64,000 nucleotides of DNA from Udaeobacter sp963725505 (GTDB lineage: Bacteria; Verrucomicrobiota; Verrucomicrobiia; Chthoniobacterales; UBA10450). Position numbers and translations under genes: made by a program. The stretch is from contig CAVRYN010000003.1 in assembly GCA_963725505.1 (NCBI GenBank), forward strand, positions 248,001 through 312,000. Direction: 5' to 3'. This document shows, in pieces, positions 1 through 10,291 of this stretch; the stretch's first letter is position 1, and each line of letters begins with the position of its first letter. The notes beneath the pieces are model-generated. The model was not told where the DNA came from, searched no databases, and worked only from the letters and a program-made list of their open reading frames with translations.

Positions 1-97
1 AGACGCCACAGCCTAGAGTTTGTCAAGACTCTAAAAGGAGCGATGAAGGTGTCGCTCCTGAAACGCTCCTCTTCGGATTCGGAGTTCATCCGAGTGC

Positions 98-754
98 TTG
101 ATGGCCCGGAAGACACATCGACGATTCTCGAAAAAGAGCGTGACGCTTGAAGCCGTATCGCAACTCCTTTCGTTCGTTTGGGGAGTCAACGGCTATCTGT
201 ATTCCCCTAGATTCGGGAAGTTGCTCCATAAAACCAGCCCATCGGCCGGCGCACGGCACCCTGGCGAAGTGTATCTCATGGCTTTGCGGGTTAAAGGTCT
301 GAGACCCGGTCTGTATCATTACCATCCGGCGCATCATTATCTCGAGATGATCAGCACTCATGTCACGCGGAAAAAGCTTGGCTTTATTGTGCTCGCGCCG
401 AACATTTCGTCAAGAACTCAGCTGCATTGTTTTTAATGACTGCGGTGTTTCCGCGCACCATGTGGAAGTATCGTGTATGCTCGTGCATATCGCGTGGTGC
501 TTCTCGATGCCGGTCACCTCTGCCAAACGTTCTGTCTCGTCGCGACCTGGCTTGGCCTGGCGCCGTTTTGTACGGCGGCGCTCAAGGACACACTGATCGA
601 AAAAGACCTCGGAATAGATGGAATTCGCGAGTCGGTCCTTTATGTTGCAGGAGTCGGTTTGCCAGCTATTTCGGCGCGAGCGAGGCGACCAGCCTCCGCC
701 AAGGCTACGGCGTGGTTAGAACGCGAACCCACTACTTTGGCGCAAGCGAAGTAA
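98..754 (+). pseudogene. Broken SagB/ThcOx-type nitroreductase-family dehydrogenase
   Basis: Remnant of an FMN-dependent SagB-type dehydrogenase. One frame gives RKTHRRFSKKS, SPSAGARHPGEVYLMALRV and YHYHPAHHYLE (to about 385). The match then moves one frame over for AALFLMTAVFPRTMWKYR (about 412-470) and returns for YARAYRVVLLDAGHLCQTF and LGLAPFCTAALKD (473 to about 665). At least two frameshifts separate the three blocks. The second looks like one extra base between WKYR and YARAYR. No convincing N-terminal portion is visible before position 98, so the 5' part is lost or lies off the window edge. The last 90 bases are repeat-like and run into the antisense end of the cyclase-TPR gene. No azole-peptide (TOMM) biosynthesis partner is seen nearby, so its pathway is unknown. 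Family assignment is by motif recognition only. Confidence 0.65.
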
Positions 755-3179
755 CAATTTTCTCGAAGCGCGGATCGCCACGCAGCGAATCCCAATAAGG
801 GTGTAGCTTGAGAAGGCCATAGCTGAGGATGTTCCGGACACGCTCCACGGCGTCGATCTGTTCGATGGCTCGATCTTTCTCACCAGTCCAGGCGTAGATT
901 TGCGCCAGATTAATGGCTATGTCCGCGCCGTCGACAGCGTCTTTGGAGATGGGCAGCAATTCACAGGCGCGACGTCCCTCTCGAAGTGCCTCTTCTTTCC
1001 GGTCGAGGCCGGCGTCGATCATGCCCAACAGACTGAGGGCGGCCGCGAAGTCGGGCTGCTGTTCCACAATCTGTTCTACTTCTCTGCGCGCGGCGGTAAA
1101 CGCCGCTCGCGCTTTGGCTGAATCACCCAACCAACGAGCGACGACGCCCTCCCAATACGCATAGGGATAGTTGACTCCATTTTTTGCGACGCCCTCGCGC
1201 GGATAGTTTGTCAGCGTCCGATTTGCGGCGGCCGCAGTTCGCTCGCACAGTGCATAAAGAGGGGTATCTACATCGGGCGCGACGCTGGGATTTTCAGCGA
1301 CCAGAGTGGCTAACGTGGTCTGGAAAGGTTTGATGTCGGCTCGCCAATCTAACGCAACCTGGGCCCGAAGTATGCGAGTATAGGGATCCGCTGGTATGAT
1401 CGTCAGTGCTCGATCGAAGGTTCGCACTTCGTCGGCGTAGCGACCTTGCGACCAGTAAGTCAACGCGAGTTGCTGCAGAATGAAGAAGTTGCGCGGGTCC
1501 AGCTCGAGGGCGCGCTCGATGTTGCGCGTTGCTTCGTCCCAATGGCCATCGCGACGATCGACGAATCCGGTGTACAGGAAGACGTCGGCATTGTTAGGAA
1601 GTGCACGTTTTGCCATAGCTAGCTCGCTTCGAGCGCGCCCGTAGTCGCGGAAACCGTTGTAGTAATAAATAGCCAGAGCAAGATGAGCTTCGCCCGCATC
1701 CGGTTGAAGCGCAACGCCGTTTGTACGGCTCGCATTAGCCAGATCGAGGCGCGCCTGCGTGTGGTCATGACCCCTAAAATAAGCAGCGCTGTGTACTCTG
1801 GACAGCAAACACCAAGCCTGTAGGAAGTGCGGGTCACGGGCGACAGCTTCATTGAGTAGTTTGGCCGCCTCAGGAAGCTTCTCCCTAGCATCACTTGGAT
1901 CAGAGGTCGCGGCGAAGAGCGCCTCAGCACGTAAGTAGAGGTCGTATGCTGCAAGATCGGTTGTCGGCACTTTCTCGATCGCCGCCTTTTCGCTCGGAGA
2001 GATTTTGGCCTGGAGGTGGTCTGCGATCGTCTTCGCAATCTCGCTCTGGATTGCAAAAACATCCGCCAGATCGCGGTCGTAGCGGTCCGCCCAAAGATGC
2101 GTGTCTGTCCGGGCGTCAATCAACTGCGCGGTTACGCGCACACGGTTCCCGGTGCGTTGCACGCTGCCTTCGAGCACGTGCGCAACGCCGAGTTGCTGGG
2201 CGATCTCGCGCAGGTTACGATTTACGGCGTTCTTGTACTGCATCACGCTTGTACGACTGATTACTTTTAGGTCCGCAACTTTGGCAAGATCCGTAAGGAT
2301 TTCGTCCTGAATGCCGTCTGCGAAGTAGGCGTTCTCTTTCTCATCGCTAAAATTTTCAAAGGGAAGAACGGCGACGCTTTTTGCGGGAATAGGAACTGCC
2401 GCGCTGTCTGTCGGCTCGGCAGCGGTCGATATGGTCTTCCGTGGCGATGCTCGCTGGAAGAACATCAACGAGCTAATAACCAGGGCGATTGCCAACACGA
2501 GTAAAGCGACAGTAAGCGCAACCTTGGGCCAGCCGGGCGCACTAAATGGACGAGACCAGGCAGCTTGTTGCCGCCGTCTTTTTTGTACCTTGAGTTTTTC
2601 AGGGACCTGCCGATTGCCAAGGTTGTCTTTGTAGAGGTTAAACAGGTGCAGGCGCTGCCCGTGCTTCACTTCGCACTCACCGACATCGTGCAGGTATGGC
2701 TGCCAGTGCCGATAGTGGACCAGATCCTCGGCTATATGCGCGGACAAAAGGATGTGCCCGGCATCGCCGCAATCCAGCACCCGCTGGGCCAGATTAATTC
2801 CTGACCCAGCTATGTTCGTTTTGTCGTTGACATCGGTGACCCGATTAACCGGGCCGCTGTGAATCCCCATCCGTACTTGAAACTGCGAATGACCTTTCAG
2901 CGCTCTGCTAATCTCCAGAGCGCATCGCACCGGCTCTTCCGGGCTGCGAAAAAAAAGCAGCGCCATCCCATCGCCGGTTGGCACTCGAATAAGTTTGTCG
3001 CTTGCTTCCGCAGCGCGAAAACATTCCGTTGCGCGGACGCTTTGATTCAACTCTTGGAGGACTTCAATCTGCTCGTTCACGAGCCGTTTTGAGTAACCGA
3101 CAACGTCGATTAACAAGAGATGCGCAATCTCGAGCTGGAGATCAGGCGTCGGCTCCGCAGATGTATCTTGCGCATTCAC
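732..3179 (-). CDS. Class III adenylate/guanylate cyclase-like protein with TolB-like and TPR domains
   Basis: Intact 815-residue signalling protein. Residues about 15-185 form a class III nucleotide cyclase domain with both metal-binding aspartates (LLLIDVVGYSKR; RVPTGDGMALLFF) and the Asn/Arg pair (GINLAQRVLD), so it may be catalytic. A single TM helix follows at about 220-240. Residues about 265-385 are a TolB-N/FlgO-like domain (KSVAVLPFENFSDEKENAYF, DEILTDLAKVADLKVISRTS). The rest is TPR-like helical repeats (NEAVARDPHFLQAWCLL, ERALELDPRNFFILQQLALT). The tail LRGDPRFEKIVTSLAPK matches the end of the kinase at 4543. The topology implies a cytoplasmic cyclase and an extracytoplasmic TolB/TPR sensor body. 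It is one of three paralogues in the window sharing the body but not the head. Whether the product is cAMP or cGMP, or the domain is inactive, cannot be told. Confidence 0.85.
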   Translation of the reverse strand: MNAQDTSAEPTPDLQLEIAHLLLIDVVGYSKRLVNEQIEVLQELNQSVRATECFRAAEASDKLIRVPTGDGMALLFFRSPEEPVRCALEISRALKGHSQFQVRMGIHSGPVNRVTDVNDKTNIAGSGINLAQRVLDCGDAGHILLSAHIAEDLVHYRHWQPYLHDVGECEVKHGQRLHLFNLYKDNLGNRQVPEKLKVQKRRRQQAAWSRPFSAPGWPKVALTVALLVLAIALVISSLMFFQRASPRKTISTAAEPTDSAAVPIPAKSVAVLPFENFSDEKENAYFADGIQDEILTDLAKVADLKVISRTSVMQYKNAVNRNLREIAQQLGVAHVLEGSVQRTGNRVRVTAQLIDARTDTHLWADRYDRDLADVFAIQSEIAKTIADHLQAKISPSEKAAIEKVPTTDLAAYDLYLRAEALFAATSDPSDAREKLPEAAKLLNEAVARDPHFLQAWCLLSRVHSAAYFRGHDHTQARLDLANASRTNGVALQPDAGEAHLALAIYYYNGFRDYGRARSELAMAKRALPNNADVFLYTGFVDRRDGHWDEATRNIERALELDPRNFFILQQLALTYWSQGRYADEVRTFDRALTIIPADPYTRILRAQVALDWRADIKPFQTTLATLVAENPSVAPDVDTPLYALCERTAAAANRTLTNYPREGVAKNGVNYPYAYWEGVVARWLGDSAKARAAFTAARREVEQIVEQQPDFAAALSLLGMIDAGLDRKEEALREGRRACELLPISKDAVDGADIAINLAQIYAWTGEKDRAIEQIDAVERVRNILSYGLLKLHPYWDSLRGDPRFEKIVTSLAPK

Positions 3180-3298
3180 CCTTTTAAGATCTCGACAATA
3201 CCTTTTCTCCGCTTCAGGGGCAACGGACGAATCCGGGAGGGTCTTTATTAACCAACTCGGAAACGAACGTCACGAATGGTCTTTGCGCCGAAGCGTTT

Positions 3299-4165
3299 CT
3301 AAAGAGCAAAGACCGCGCACTTCCCCTCGAAACCTTTCAACTCGAATTCACCAAGCGAACGTGTTGCAACGAGTCCATGAAGTTTCCCGTGCGCTGTTTC
3401 ACTCAGACAGCAGGGCTCGCCTAACGAACCAGCCAGCTTTTCCAGACGAAAAATCAGATTTACGTCGCTCCCCATCAGACTTTCTTCGCCCATCGACGCG
3501 ACTCCCCCAATCGCGACCGCTCCGAAGTGAACTACGAGGCGAAACGCCGGCCATTCTTTTCGTTGCAATTCTTTGAGCGCGGAGATTACCGCGAGCGATC
3601 TCCTCCGGAGCTCGTAGCGGCATCGCGGCCAATAAGCAAGAAAACCATCGCCAAGGTATTTGTTAATTACTCCGTGCTGATTCTCGATGATCTCCTTGCA
3701 ACTAAAAATCCACGCTCCAACAAGCACGTCCAAGTCTTCGCTCTGCATCTGGCGGCTCAGAGGCGTAAAACCGCGAATGTCCGCGACTAGGAGCCAGCAG
3801 GGAATATTCTCGATCTCCCGCAACGTCCGTTGCATCACGTCCGTCTTGTACTCCTCTGAAATGGAAACTGGCTGGCGGAACTTGAAAACCTGATCGCCGA
3901 TTGTGATTTGATCACCATCGCTTAGTCGAATCGGGTGATGAATTCGCCGCTTGTTCAAAAACGTGCCGTTGCTGCTGCCAAAATCGATCAGCCAAAGCTC
4001 GCCGATATTTTGCAGATGAATAAGCGCGTGCCGCCGCGACACTTTGGGCGACTCCAACACGATCGTGTTAGCAGCGGCTCGTCCTAGCGAACAACTGCCT
4101 TTGATCGGATGGCGTGTACCATCGGCCGCTTCCAGCCAGGCATCTTCCTCTGGGGGCACGCTCAC
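3299..4165 (-). CDS. FHA domain - class III nucleotide cyclase fusion
   Basis: 288 residues. The N-terminal half (about 20-95) is an FHA phosphothreonine-binding domain with the expected GR, S-R-x-H and N-G signatures (SLGRAAANTI, SPKVSRRHALIHL, DFGSSNGTFLNKRRI). The C-terminal half (about 115-285) is a class III cyclase domain with both metal aspartates (LLVADIRGFTPLS, NKYLGDGFLAYW) and the Asn-Arg motif (SDVNLIFRLEKLA). There is no signal peptide or TM segment, so it should be cytosolic. FHA domains read Ser/Thr kinase output, and a Ser/Thr kinase gene lies about 0.4 kb away in divergent orientation, so a phospho-signal feeding into cyclic nucleotide synthesis is a reasonable inference. The reading frame is intact. 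Confidence 0.85.
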   Translation of the reverse strand: MSVPPEEDAWLEAADGTRHPIKGSCSLGRAAANTIVLESPKVSRRHALIHLQNIGELWLIDFGSSNGTFLNKRRIHHPIRLSDGDQITIGDQVFKFRQPVSISEEYKTDVMQRTLREIENIPCWLLVADIRGFTPLSRQMQSEDLDVLVGAWIFSCKEIIENQHGVINKYLGDGFLAYWPRCRYELRRRSLAVISALKELQRKEWPAFRLVVHFGAVAIGGVASMGEESLMGSDVNLIFRLEKLAGSLGEPCCLSETAHGKLHGLVATRSLGEFELKGFEGKCAVFAL

Positions 4166-4542
4166 GGCGAAGCATTATCAAAAATAACCGCAGACGGGAA
4201 GTATCTTCCCAGCACTCCAGATTGCCGGCGTGGTTGTAGCCCGATTGGATATCAGGCAGCTGTCGCTCCAAAATTGCGTTAGACCCGATGCTCCGTATGC
4301 CTTGCTCTCCCAAAGCCCCGGGAATGTCTGATCCAAACGCACGAGCAGAAGGATCATTTCGCCGAGCCTTAGCTTTCGGCAAAGGCAGCTTTATTCTCGA
4401 CATAGCCTGGCAGCGGGTTTATGAAAATCTTGTCGCAAGGTAGCTCCACATGTCCCCCGAGGCTCAAAAAGAGACTGAGCGCAAGATCGGGCAATCGTTG
4501 CCCCGGTCTGGCCGAAACAAGCTCCGCGCCTAGCCCAAACAA
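4166..4542. other. Intergenic region between divergent FHA-cyclase and kinase genes
   Basis: About 380 bases without a gene I can support. Short open frames exist on both strands but show no recognisable domain and no convincing ribosome binding site. It should hold the promoters of both flanking genes. No clear operator or hairpin was identified. Confidence 0.4.
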
Positions 4543-7411
4543 ATGCAATCCCCCTCGCAGCAGATTTCGACGTGTCCGAACTGCGGCGCTGCGCTTGAGG
4601 AAACATCCGGTGGCGGAGGCGGCTGCATGTTTTGTCTATTGCAGGCGGGAATCGGCAGCGAAGAAGAAACGGTGCACGATTCAACGCCAGACGCTCTTGA
4701 AGGCGGCGTGCGTTTTGGAGTCTATGAAATCGATTGTCACGCGGATGGAAGTCTTTGCGAGCTTGGCCGGGGAGCGATGGGGGTCACGTATCGCGCCACC
4801 GACACGTCGCTCCAACGCAAAGTCGCCTTAAAGATCATAAAAACCGATATCGCTGAGCGAAGCGCCGACGCCCGCGAACGCTTTGTCCGCGAAGCGCGCG
4901 CGGCTGCAGCACTGCGACACGAACACATCGCCACCGTCTATCAATTCGGGATGCGTCTTGAGACAGGCCAATATTTTTACGCGATGGAACTAATCGAGGG
5001 CGAGACCCTCGAGGAACGCGTTCGTCGCGCCGGGCCGCTCGATGCGCGTACCACCATCGGAATTGCAGAGCAAGTCACCTCTGCTCTCGCCGCTGCAGAA
5101 AAACACGGGTTAGTCCACCGCGATTTAAAGCCAGCAAATCTGATGCTCGTAAATCCGGACGACCCGGAAGTGATGGGGAGCGATCAAGCTCGCTCTAAGC
5201 GAAGTAGAATACGCGCGCTCCGGAAGAGCGGGATTCCGGTGGTAAAAATAATCGATTTCGGTTTGGCCAAAGCTTTTCACAGCGCAACGGATCCGAAGTC
5301 GCTGACCCATGACAGATTTGTCGGTACGCCAGCATTCGCCAGTCCCGAACAATTTGAACACTCTGCACTCGACGTGCGCTCCGACATCTACTCGTTGGGC
5401 GAAACGCTCTGGTTCGCGCTTACCGGAAAAACGCCATTTGCCGGCCGTACCCTGTCTGAGATCCACCGCGCTCAAAAATCAAATGTGCTTCCTACCGAAC
5501 AACTCAAAGTAGCGCACGTTCCGCATCGCCTGAAATCGCTGCTTGAATCGATGCTGGCGTTCGAACCGGCATCACGGCCCGGCACCAGCGAGTTAGCAGC
5601 GCGCCTGCAACGTTGTTCCCCGGAAGCGCGCAGCGTGCGACGCACGCGCGCCGCTCTTGCAGCGGCGTTTATCCTGATTCTTGGCGCGACTGGATTCTTC
5701 GCTTTTCGCTCACTGCACACCCAGAGTTTAGGTTTGAATCCCCCGGTCGCTGAGAAAAGCATCGCAGTATTGCCGTTTGAAAATCTGAGCGATGAAAAAG
5801 CGAACGCCTACTTCGCCGATGGGGTTCAGGATGAAATTCTGACCGACTTAGCCAAGATCGCCGATCTGAAGGTGATCAGCCGCACCTCGGTGATGCAGTA
5901 CAGGGAGGTGGGGACACGGAACATTCGCGAGATCGCGCAGCAACTCGGGGTCGCACACATTCTCGAAGGTAGCGTGCAACGCGTCGGCAATCGCGTGCAA
6001 GTCAACGCTCAGTTGATCGATGCGCGCTCTGATACTCATGTATGGGCGACAGACTTATCGACCGCGATCGCTGGCAGACGTATTCGCGATTCAAAGTGAG
6101 ATCGCGAAGACGATTGCCGACCAGTTGCAGGCAAGCCTTTCGCCACGCGAAAAGACTGCGATCGAGCAAGCCCCCACAAATGACATCACCGCCTTCGAAC
6201 TCTACGCTCGAGCCAAAGATCTTCTTGCGAGCAGGAATGCGAAAGCGAATTTGCTGGAGGCGGCCGATCTGCTGAACCAGGCTGTGGCGCGTGATCCATC
6301 ATTTTTCAAAGCGTATTGCCTACTCGCTTCGACTCACGACCGCCTTTATTTCCTCGGTTACGACCATACTCCTGCACGCCTGGCATTAGCCGAAGCGGCA
6401 ATCCAGGCGGCGTTTCGCCTCCGTCCGGATGCGGGCGAAGCACACCTGGCACGCGCGCAAAATCTTTATCGAGGCTACCTCGACTATGACGCTGCTCTGG
6501 CCGAATTGGAAGTTGCTGTCAAGACCTTGCCTAATGATGCCGGTGTTTTCGAGCTGAAGGGTTACATCGAGCGTCGCCAGGGCAAACAAGAAGAGGCGGT
6601 GCGTAGTCTGGAGCGCGCCATTGATCTCGATCCGCGCAACAGCTTTCACGCTCCAGCAGATTGCGCTCAGTTATCGTCATCTCCGCCGTTTCGCCGAAGA
6701 AAAATCGGTTTTGGACCGCGCGCTGGCTATCGAGCCGAACAATGTCGATATCAAAGCTCGAGCGCGCGACTCGTGGAATTCTATTGGAAAGCTGATACCC
6801 GCCCGTTGCATCAAATGCTCGATTCGATTCGGGCCACAAATCCCGCTGCCACTCGAGACATCGCCGATAGTTGGCTTTTTTGCGCACTGGCCGAGCGCGA
6901 TGCCGCTGCCGCAAAAAATGCCTTGATCGCAGCCGGTGAGAATCCGCCTTTAACCGACGAAGCTGTTGAATTTCAGTCGGCCGTTCATGGAAGGTGTTAT
7001 CGCCCGCATGACGAAAGATGACGCAGAAGCACGCGCCGCTTTCACCGCGGCGCGCGCGGAGCAGGAGAAGATCATTCAAGCTCCCGAAAGCTACGGTCCG
7101 GCGCTTCTGCGTGCTGGGTTTGATCGACGCTGGTCTCGGACGGAAAGAGGAAGCACTGCGGGAAGGCCGGCGCGCAGTTGAGCTTCTTCCCGTGGAAAAA
7201 GATCGCAATTAATGGCATCGCTATGGTCAAATACTTCGCGATGATCGCTGCATGGGTTGGTGATAAGGATCTCGCCTGCGAGCAGCTTGCCATCGCCATC
7301 CGTCCCCCGAGCCGACTTACCTATGGCCAATTGAAACTGCTGCCGTTTTGGGACCCGCTTCGTGGCGATCCGCGCTTCGAAAAAATCGTTGCCTCTCTCG
7401 CACCGAAGTGA
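4543..7411 (+). pseudogene. Frameshifted Ser/Thr protein kinase with TolB-like and TPR domains
   Basis: Begins with a small zinc ribbon (CPNCGAALEE ... CMFCLL). A full Hanks-type kinase domain follows: Gly loop LGRGAMGVTYRAT, Lys in VALKIIK, HRDLKPANLML, DFG in IIDFGLAKAF, and GTPAFASPEQF. Then come one TM helix (about residues 368-388) and a TolB-like domain (EKSIAVLPFENLSDEKANAY). The frame breaks near 6050-6070, inside the conserved WA..YDRDLADVFAIQSEIAKT segment. It breaks again near 6640, 6770, 6960, 7110 and 7180, so the TPR body is spread over all three frames down to the terminal LRGDPRFEKIVASLAPK. The kinase domain itself is open but carries an unusual insert of about 20 residues between NLMLVNPDDPE and VVKIIDFG. 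The gene would yield a kinase truncated shortly after the TolB-like domain. It is either a decaying gene or a run of sequencing indels. Confidence 0.8.
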
Positions 7412-7432
7412 GGCTTAAGTTACAGACTTCTT

Positions 7433-7606
7433 TTATTCGTTCTTTGGCCCCGGAGCGAGCACTGTATTTTCGTCGAGCCATTCGTTTAGGTTCGCCAGTT
7501 CCTCAGCCGAAAGCTTCGTCAGACCACTTTTCTGTTTTTCTTTGTCGTTCATCAACTGCTCGATCGGTTTACGAGGTTCGGCGCCGGTATGGGAGTGATG
7601 TTTCAT
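7433..7606 (-). CDS. Small hypothetical protein, 57 aa
   Basis: An open frame of 57 residues starting MKHHSHTGAEPRKP and ending LAPGPKNE. It contains the amphipathic segment LTKLSAEELANLNEWLDENT, a pattern seen in small soluble bacterial proteins of unknown role. It is acidic and lysine rich at the centre, with no signal peptide or TM segment. It lies between the kinase pseudogene and the C25-like protease gene, on the opposite strand to both. Support is compositional (charged, helical, no rare amino-acid pattern) rather than homology, so the call is tentative. Confidence 0.5.
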   Translation of the reverse strand: MKHHSHTGAEPRKPIEQLMNDKEKQKSGLTKLSAEELANLNEWLDENTVLAPGPKNE

Positions 7607-7728
7607 TTAAGTATGCTGCAAGGTGCGTGCAAAACCTGTCAAGAAAATTGTATTGCAATGCAAGTTCTTGGTACGCTTTACTGATTCCGCATTCCCTCTT
7701 TCACTGCTAGTTAGAAAGAAAGCCGTCA

Positions 7729-9364
7729 ATGCCAAGTGAACAGCCAACACCCCGAAGCAAGCAAAGCATCAAACTGAGCGTGACAGTGAAACGCCGCCTC
7801 GAAGGCAAATACAAAGACAGGGCTGCACTCAACAAGATTGACGCTGCAAGGCAACACTGGATAAACGAAGACGCCACACGGGGTATCTACACTGTGCACG
7901 TAGCCGTGGACGATCCTGCAGATATCACTATGAAGAGGCTACGCGTGACGCCTGTTTCCGGCGACATTACTCCTGGCAAAATCAAAGAGGCGATTGACTA
8001 TCTATGGAAAAAGCTCACGCCGCAATACCTCGTCCTCTTCGGAGGTCACGATATCGTCCCAATGTTCGAGGTCCCCAACCCGACATCTGAATGGAAAGGA
8101 GACACTGATAAAACCGTACTAACTGACAATCCTTATGCGTCGCCTTTCCCTTTTTCATCGGACCCAAAGTCATACGTCGTTCCGGATCGGGCAATCGGTC
8201 GAATCCCCGATATGCTGGGCGACAGCGATCCGGCGTGGTTCGTCGACTATCTTAAGACCGCTAGCAAATGGAAATCGAGAGACGCCACCGTTTACAATCG
8301 TCCGTACGCCATTTGTACCTCCGAAGCCAAACTCGCAGGCACGGGCTTCATGCAAAAAGCGTTTGCCAAACCGACCTTACCTCTCTTTATCTGCCCTCCG
8401 ACTTCAGACATGTCAACCCACGCCCGCCATCGGCTTTCGGCACGACTGCACACGATTAAGTGCCATGGCAATAAAAGGGACGCGACGTTCTGGGGGTTCC
8501 TACGATCCGACCAAGATAAGAAAGAACATCCGTGTCCAGCGATGACCAGCGCAACTCTGGGACCGCGCCTCAAACGCTTCCACAGTGGTTGCCGCTATGT
8601 GCTGTTACGGCGCGCAAATCTTTTCACCTAAGGACCGCCATGCTAAGGAGCGTGGGCAGTGGCCGATGGCAAGCACATATCTGCGCAAAGGCGCCCTCGG
8701 CTTCGTCGGCTCCACCATGATGGCGTGGGTTGGTCGTTCTGAAATGGGGCCCGCCGATTGGCTTGTCGCCGCCTACTTGAAGAACGTTTTGGAAGGTGCC
8801 TCGATTGGGCGTGCTTTTCTCGCGTCCAAGCAGGATTACCATAGCTACTACGCTACCGGCGGAAAGGTGATAGGCATCGAGGATATGAAGACTCTGATTG
8901 AGTATGTTTTACTGGGAGATCCGTCGATTCATCCGGTAAGCAGCTGGGCGAGTTCCGGGTGTGACCTTGCCGTTCAAGAGCGTCGGCAGCGGCGGGTCGC
9001 ACGCGCAAAGCTGGCTACGGGAATTCGCGAGTTTCTCCCGACCCGATCGCCCGCCACTCGTTTACAACGGGGTATGGCGAAGGACGTGTTTAAGAAGGTC
9101 CAAAAGGACATCGGAGAAGACACCGTCAAGAAACTCAAGAAGTTCGGGATCAAACCAACTGCCGTCCAAGTGAAAAGAGTGGATGTGCGGTTGCCCACTT
9201 CGGCCGAAACCTCCAAAGACCCCAGCGCCCGGAAGCGCCAATCGCTAGAATTCTATTGGAGTGGACAGCGCTATCGCGGTGGACACAAGCAGCTCTGTTC
9301 GCTAAAAGCGGAAACGGACCGAAAGGGAACTCTGTGGAGCACGTCCGTGATGTATAGCAGTTAA
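7729..9364 (+). pseudogene. C25-like (gingipain/caspase-fold) cysteine protease, frameshifted
   Basis: The first frame (7729 to about 8490) carries the alpha/beta core: YLVLFGGHDIVPMF, YVVPDRAIGRIPD, and the catalytic-type His in IKCHGNKRDATFWG. The frame then shifts (SYDPTKIRKNIRV), shifts back (AMTSATL, about 8540-8560) and shifts again. The last frame, open to 9364, holds the catalytic-type Cys in VVAAMCCYGAQIFSP and then LGFVGSTMMAWVG, ADWLVAAYLKNVLEGASIG and EYVLLGDPSIHPV. The HG...CYGAQ pair and the LGDPSIHP ending are typical of peptidase family C25 and related caspase-fold proteins. The C-terminal 130 residues are basic and unrecognised. No signal peptide is seen at the N terminus, unusual for gingipain relatives and more like intracellular caspase homologues. 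Three frameshifts within about 80 bases around the active site would inactivate it. Confidence 0.7.
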
Positions 9365-9373
9365 GGCAGCCAA

Positions 9374-9514
9374 GTGCGCATCCGCGCGAACAAGGAACAA
9401 TACGACCGCATGATCGCCGAAGGCCTCGGCGACCTCGACAAATCCGGCATCACCGAGCTCACGTTCAAAGATCGCCACAAACATTCCGGCGATCGCGTTC
9501 AGCCGTTACATTAG
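9374..9514 (+). CDS. Small hypothetical ORF, 46 aa
   Basis: A GTG-initiated frame immediately after the protease stop, reading RIRANKEQYDRMIAEGLGDL and then DKSGITELTFKDRHKHSGDR. It is charged and soluble with no recognised domain, and overlaps the stop of the convergent lysozyme-like gene by nine bases. The close spacing to the protease suggests co-transcription. It could also be a degraded downstream domain of that gene. Confidence 0.35.
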   Translation: MRIRANKEQYDRMIAEGLGDLDKSGITELTFKDRHKHSGDRVQPLH

Positions 9515-10105
9515 TCCCGCGAATTCAGTGACGGCATCCCGACGCAGCCAAGGATCAATCTCGTGCCGAAGCACAGGACCATTATGGTGCGTCGTGCGGC
9601 GCAGCAGCCGAGCGATGTACTCCATCGCCACCGGGTGATTCTGTTTCATCGCTTTTTGGAAAGCTGTGCCATCGAGAGTGCCGACATTGGCGAGCACCAG
9701 GTCTTTGAGTTCATTTCCGAAGTTCATCGAGTTCGCGCTTACCTGCCAAGCGCCAGCCTCCATAGTATCTGGCGTGTTGCTCGAAGGATTGTTGGTGTCT
9801 ACTCCTTCGTTCCAATTCCATGAGGATTCGAAACCAGCCAGGACACGCAGCACCTCGAGGATCACAGCGCGGCGATGCGGTGGTTGCTGCCAAGGACCAA
9901 GAGTGTTGAAGACACTTGAATAAATATCGCTAAACGCATTGGCTTCGAATATCTCGTCGGGTGCGTCTTTTCCCCATGCGACGAGTTGATCAAGGAAGTC
10001 GTCCTGTGGAACGCCTCTATTTGCGACGTGTTGTTTTGTAGCAGAGTAATTCATATCTGGTTGATGATTTTTTTGTTGCTTCGTTTTAGTTGGTTGAGAT
10101 TTCAT
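9506..10105 (-). CDS. Lysozyme/lytic-transglycosylase-like hypothetical protein
   Basis: 199 residues with an intact frame. The central part has VLRVLAGFESSWNWNEGVD followed by TMEAGAWQVSANSM, resembling the E-S-S-W ... G-x-x-Q-x-S arrangement of soluble lytic transglycosylase/lysozyme folds, where the Glu is catalytic. The N terminus is Lys/Gln rich (MKSQPTKTKQQKNHQ) without a signal peptide, and a second start (MNYSATKQH) lies 18 residues in. It is last in the minus-strand envelope run. If the fold guess is right, the target would be peptidoglycan, with export by an unknown route. The similarity is short, so this remains a suggestion. Confidence 0.5.
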   Translation of the reverse strand: MKSQPTKTKQQKNHQPDMNYSATKQHVANRGVPQDDFLDQLVAWGKDAPDEIFEANAFSDIYSSVFNTLGPWQQPPHRRAVILEVLRVLAGFESSWNWNEGVDTNNPSSNTPDTMEAGAWQVSANSMNFGNELKDLVLANVGTLDGTAFQKAMKQNHPVAMEYIARLLRRTTHHNGPVLRHEIDPWLRRDAVTEFAGLM

Positions 10106-10291
10106 ACGTGATTACAGAAAAGGCATTAAAAATAACATATCTTATTTCTCGTATAATCTCTCCTGGCTCAACATCTACGACAATTGCGCCTCCCTATCGT
10201 GCACCTGCGATCACAACGGCACCAAATGCTGCTCCACTAGGCCAGGACAATTAGTGTGCCATTGCACATTCGTTTGACTCTTGTGTTCGGG

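Noticed and set aside
4068..4403. Minus-strand open frame covering the region upstream of the FHA-cyclase gene
   Set aside because: No domain, out of frame with the FHA-cyclase gene and partly overlapping its start.
10140..10255. Gene remnant upstream of the lysozyme-like gene (minus strand GAAFGAVVIAGAR)
   Set aside because: An in-frame stop interrupts it and no domain can be recognised.
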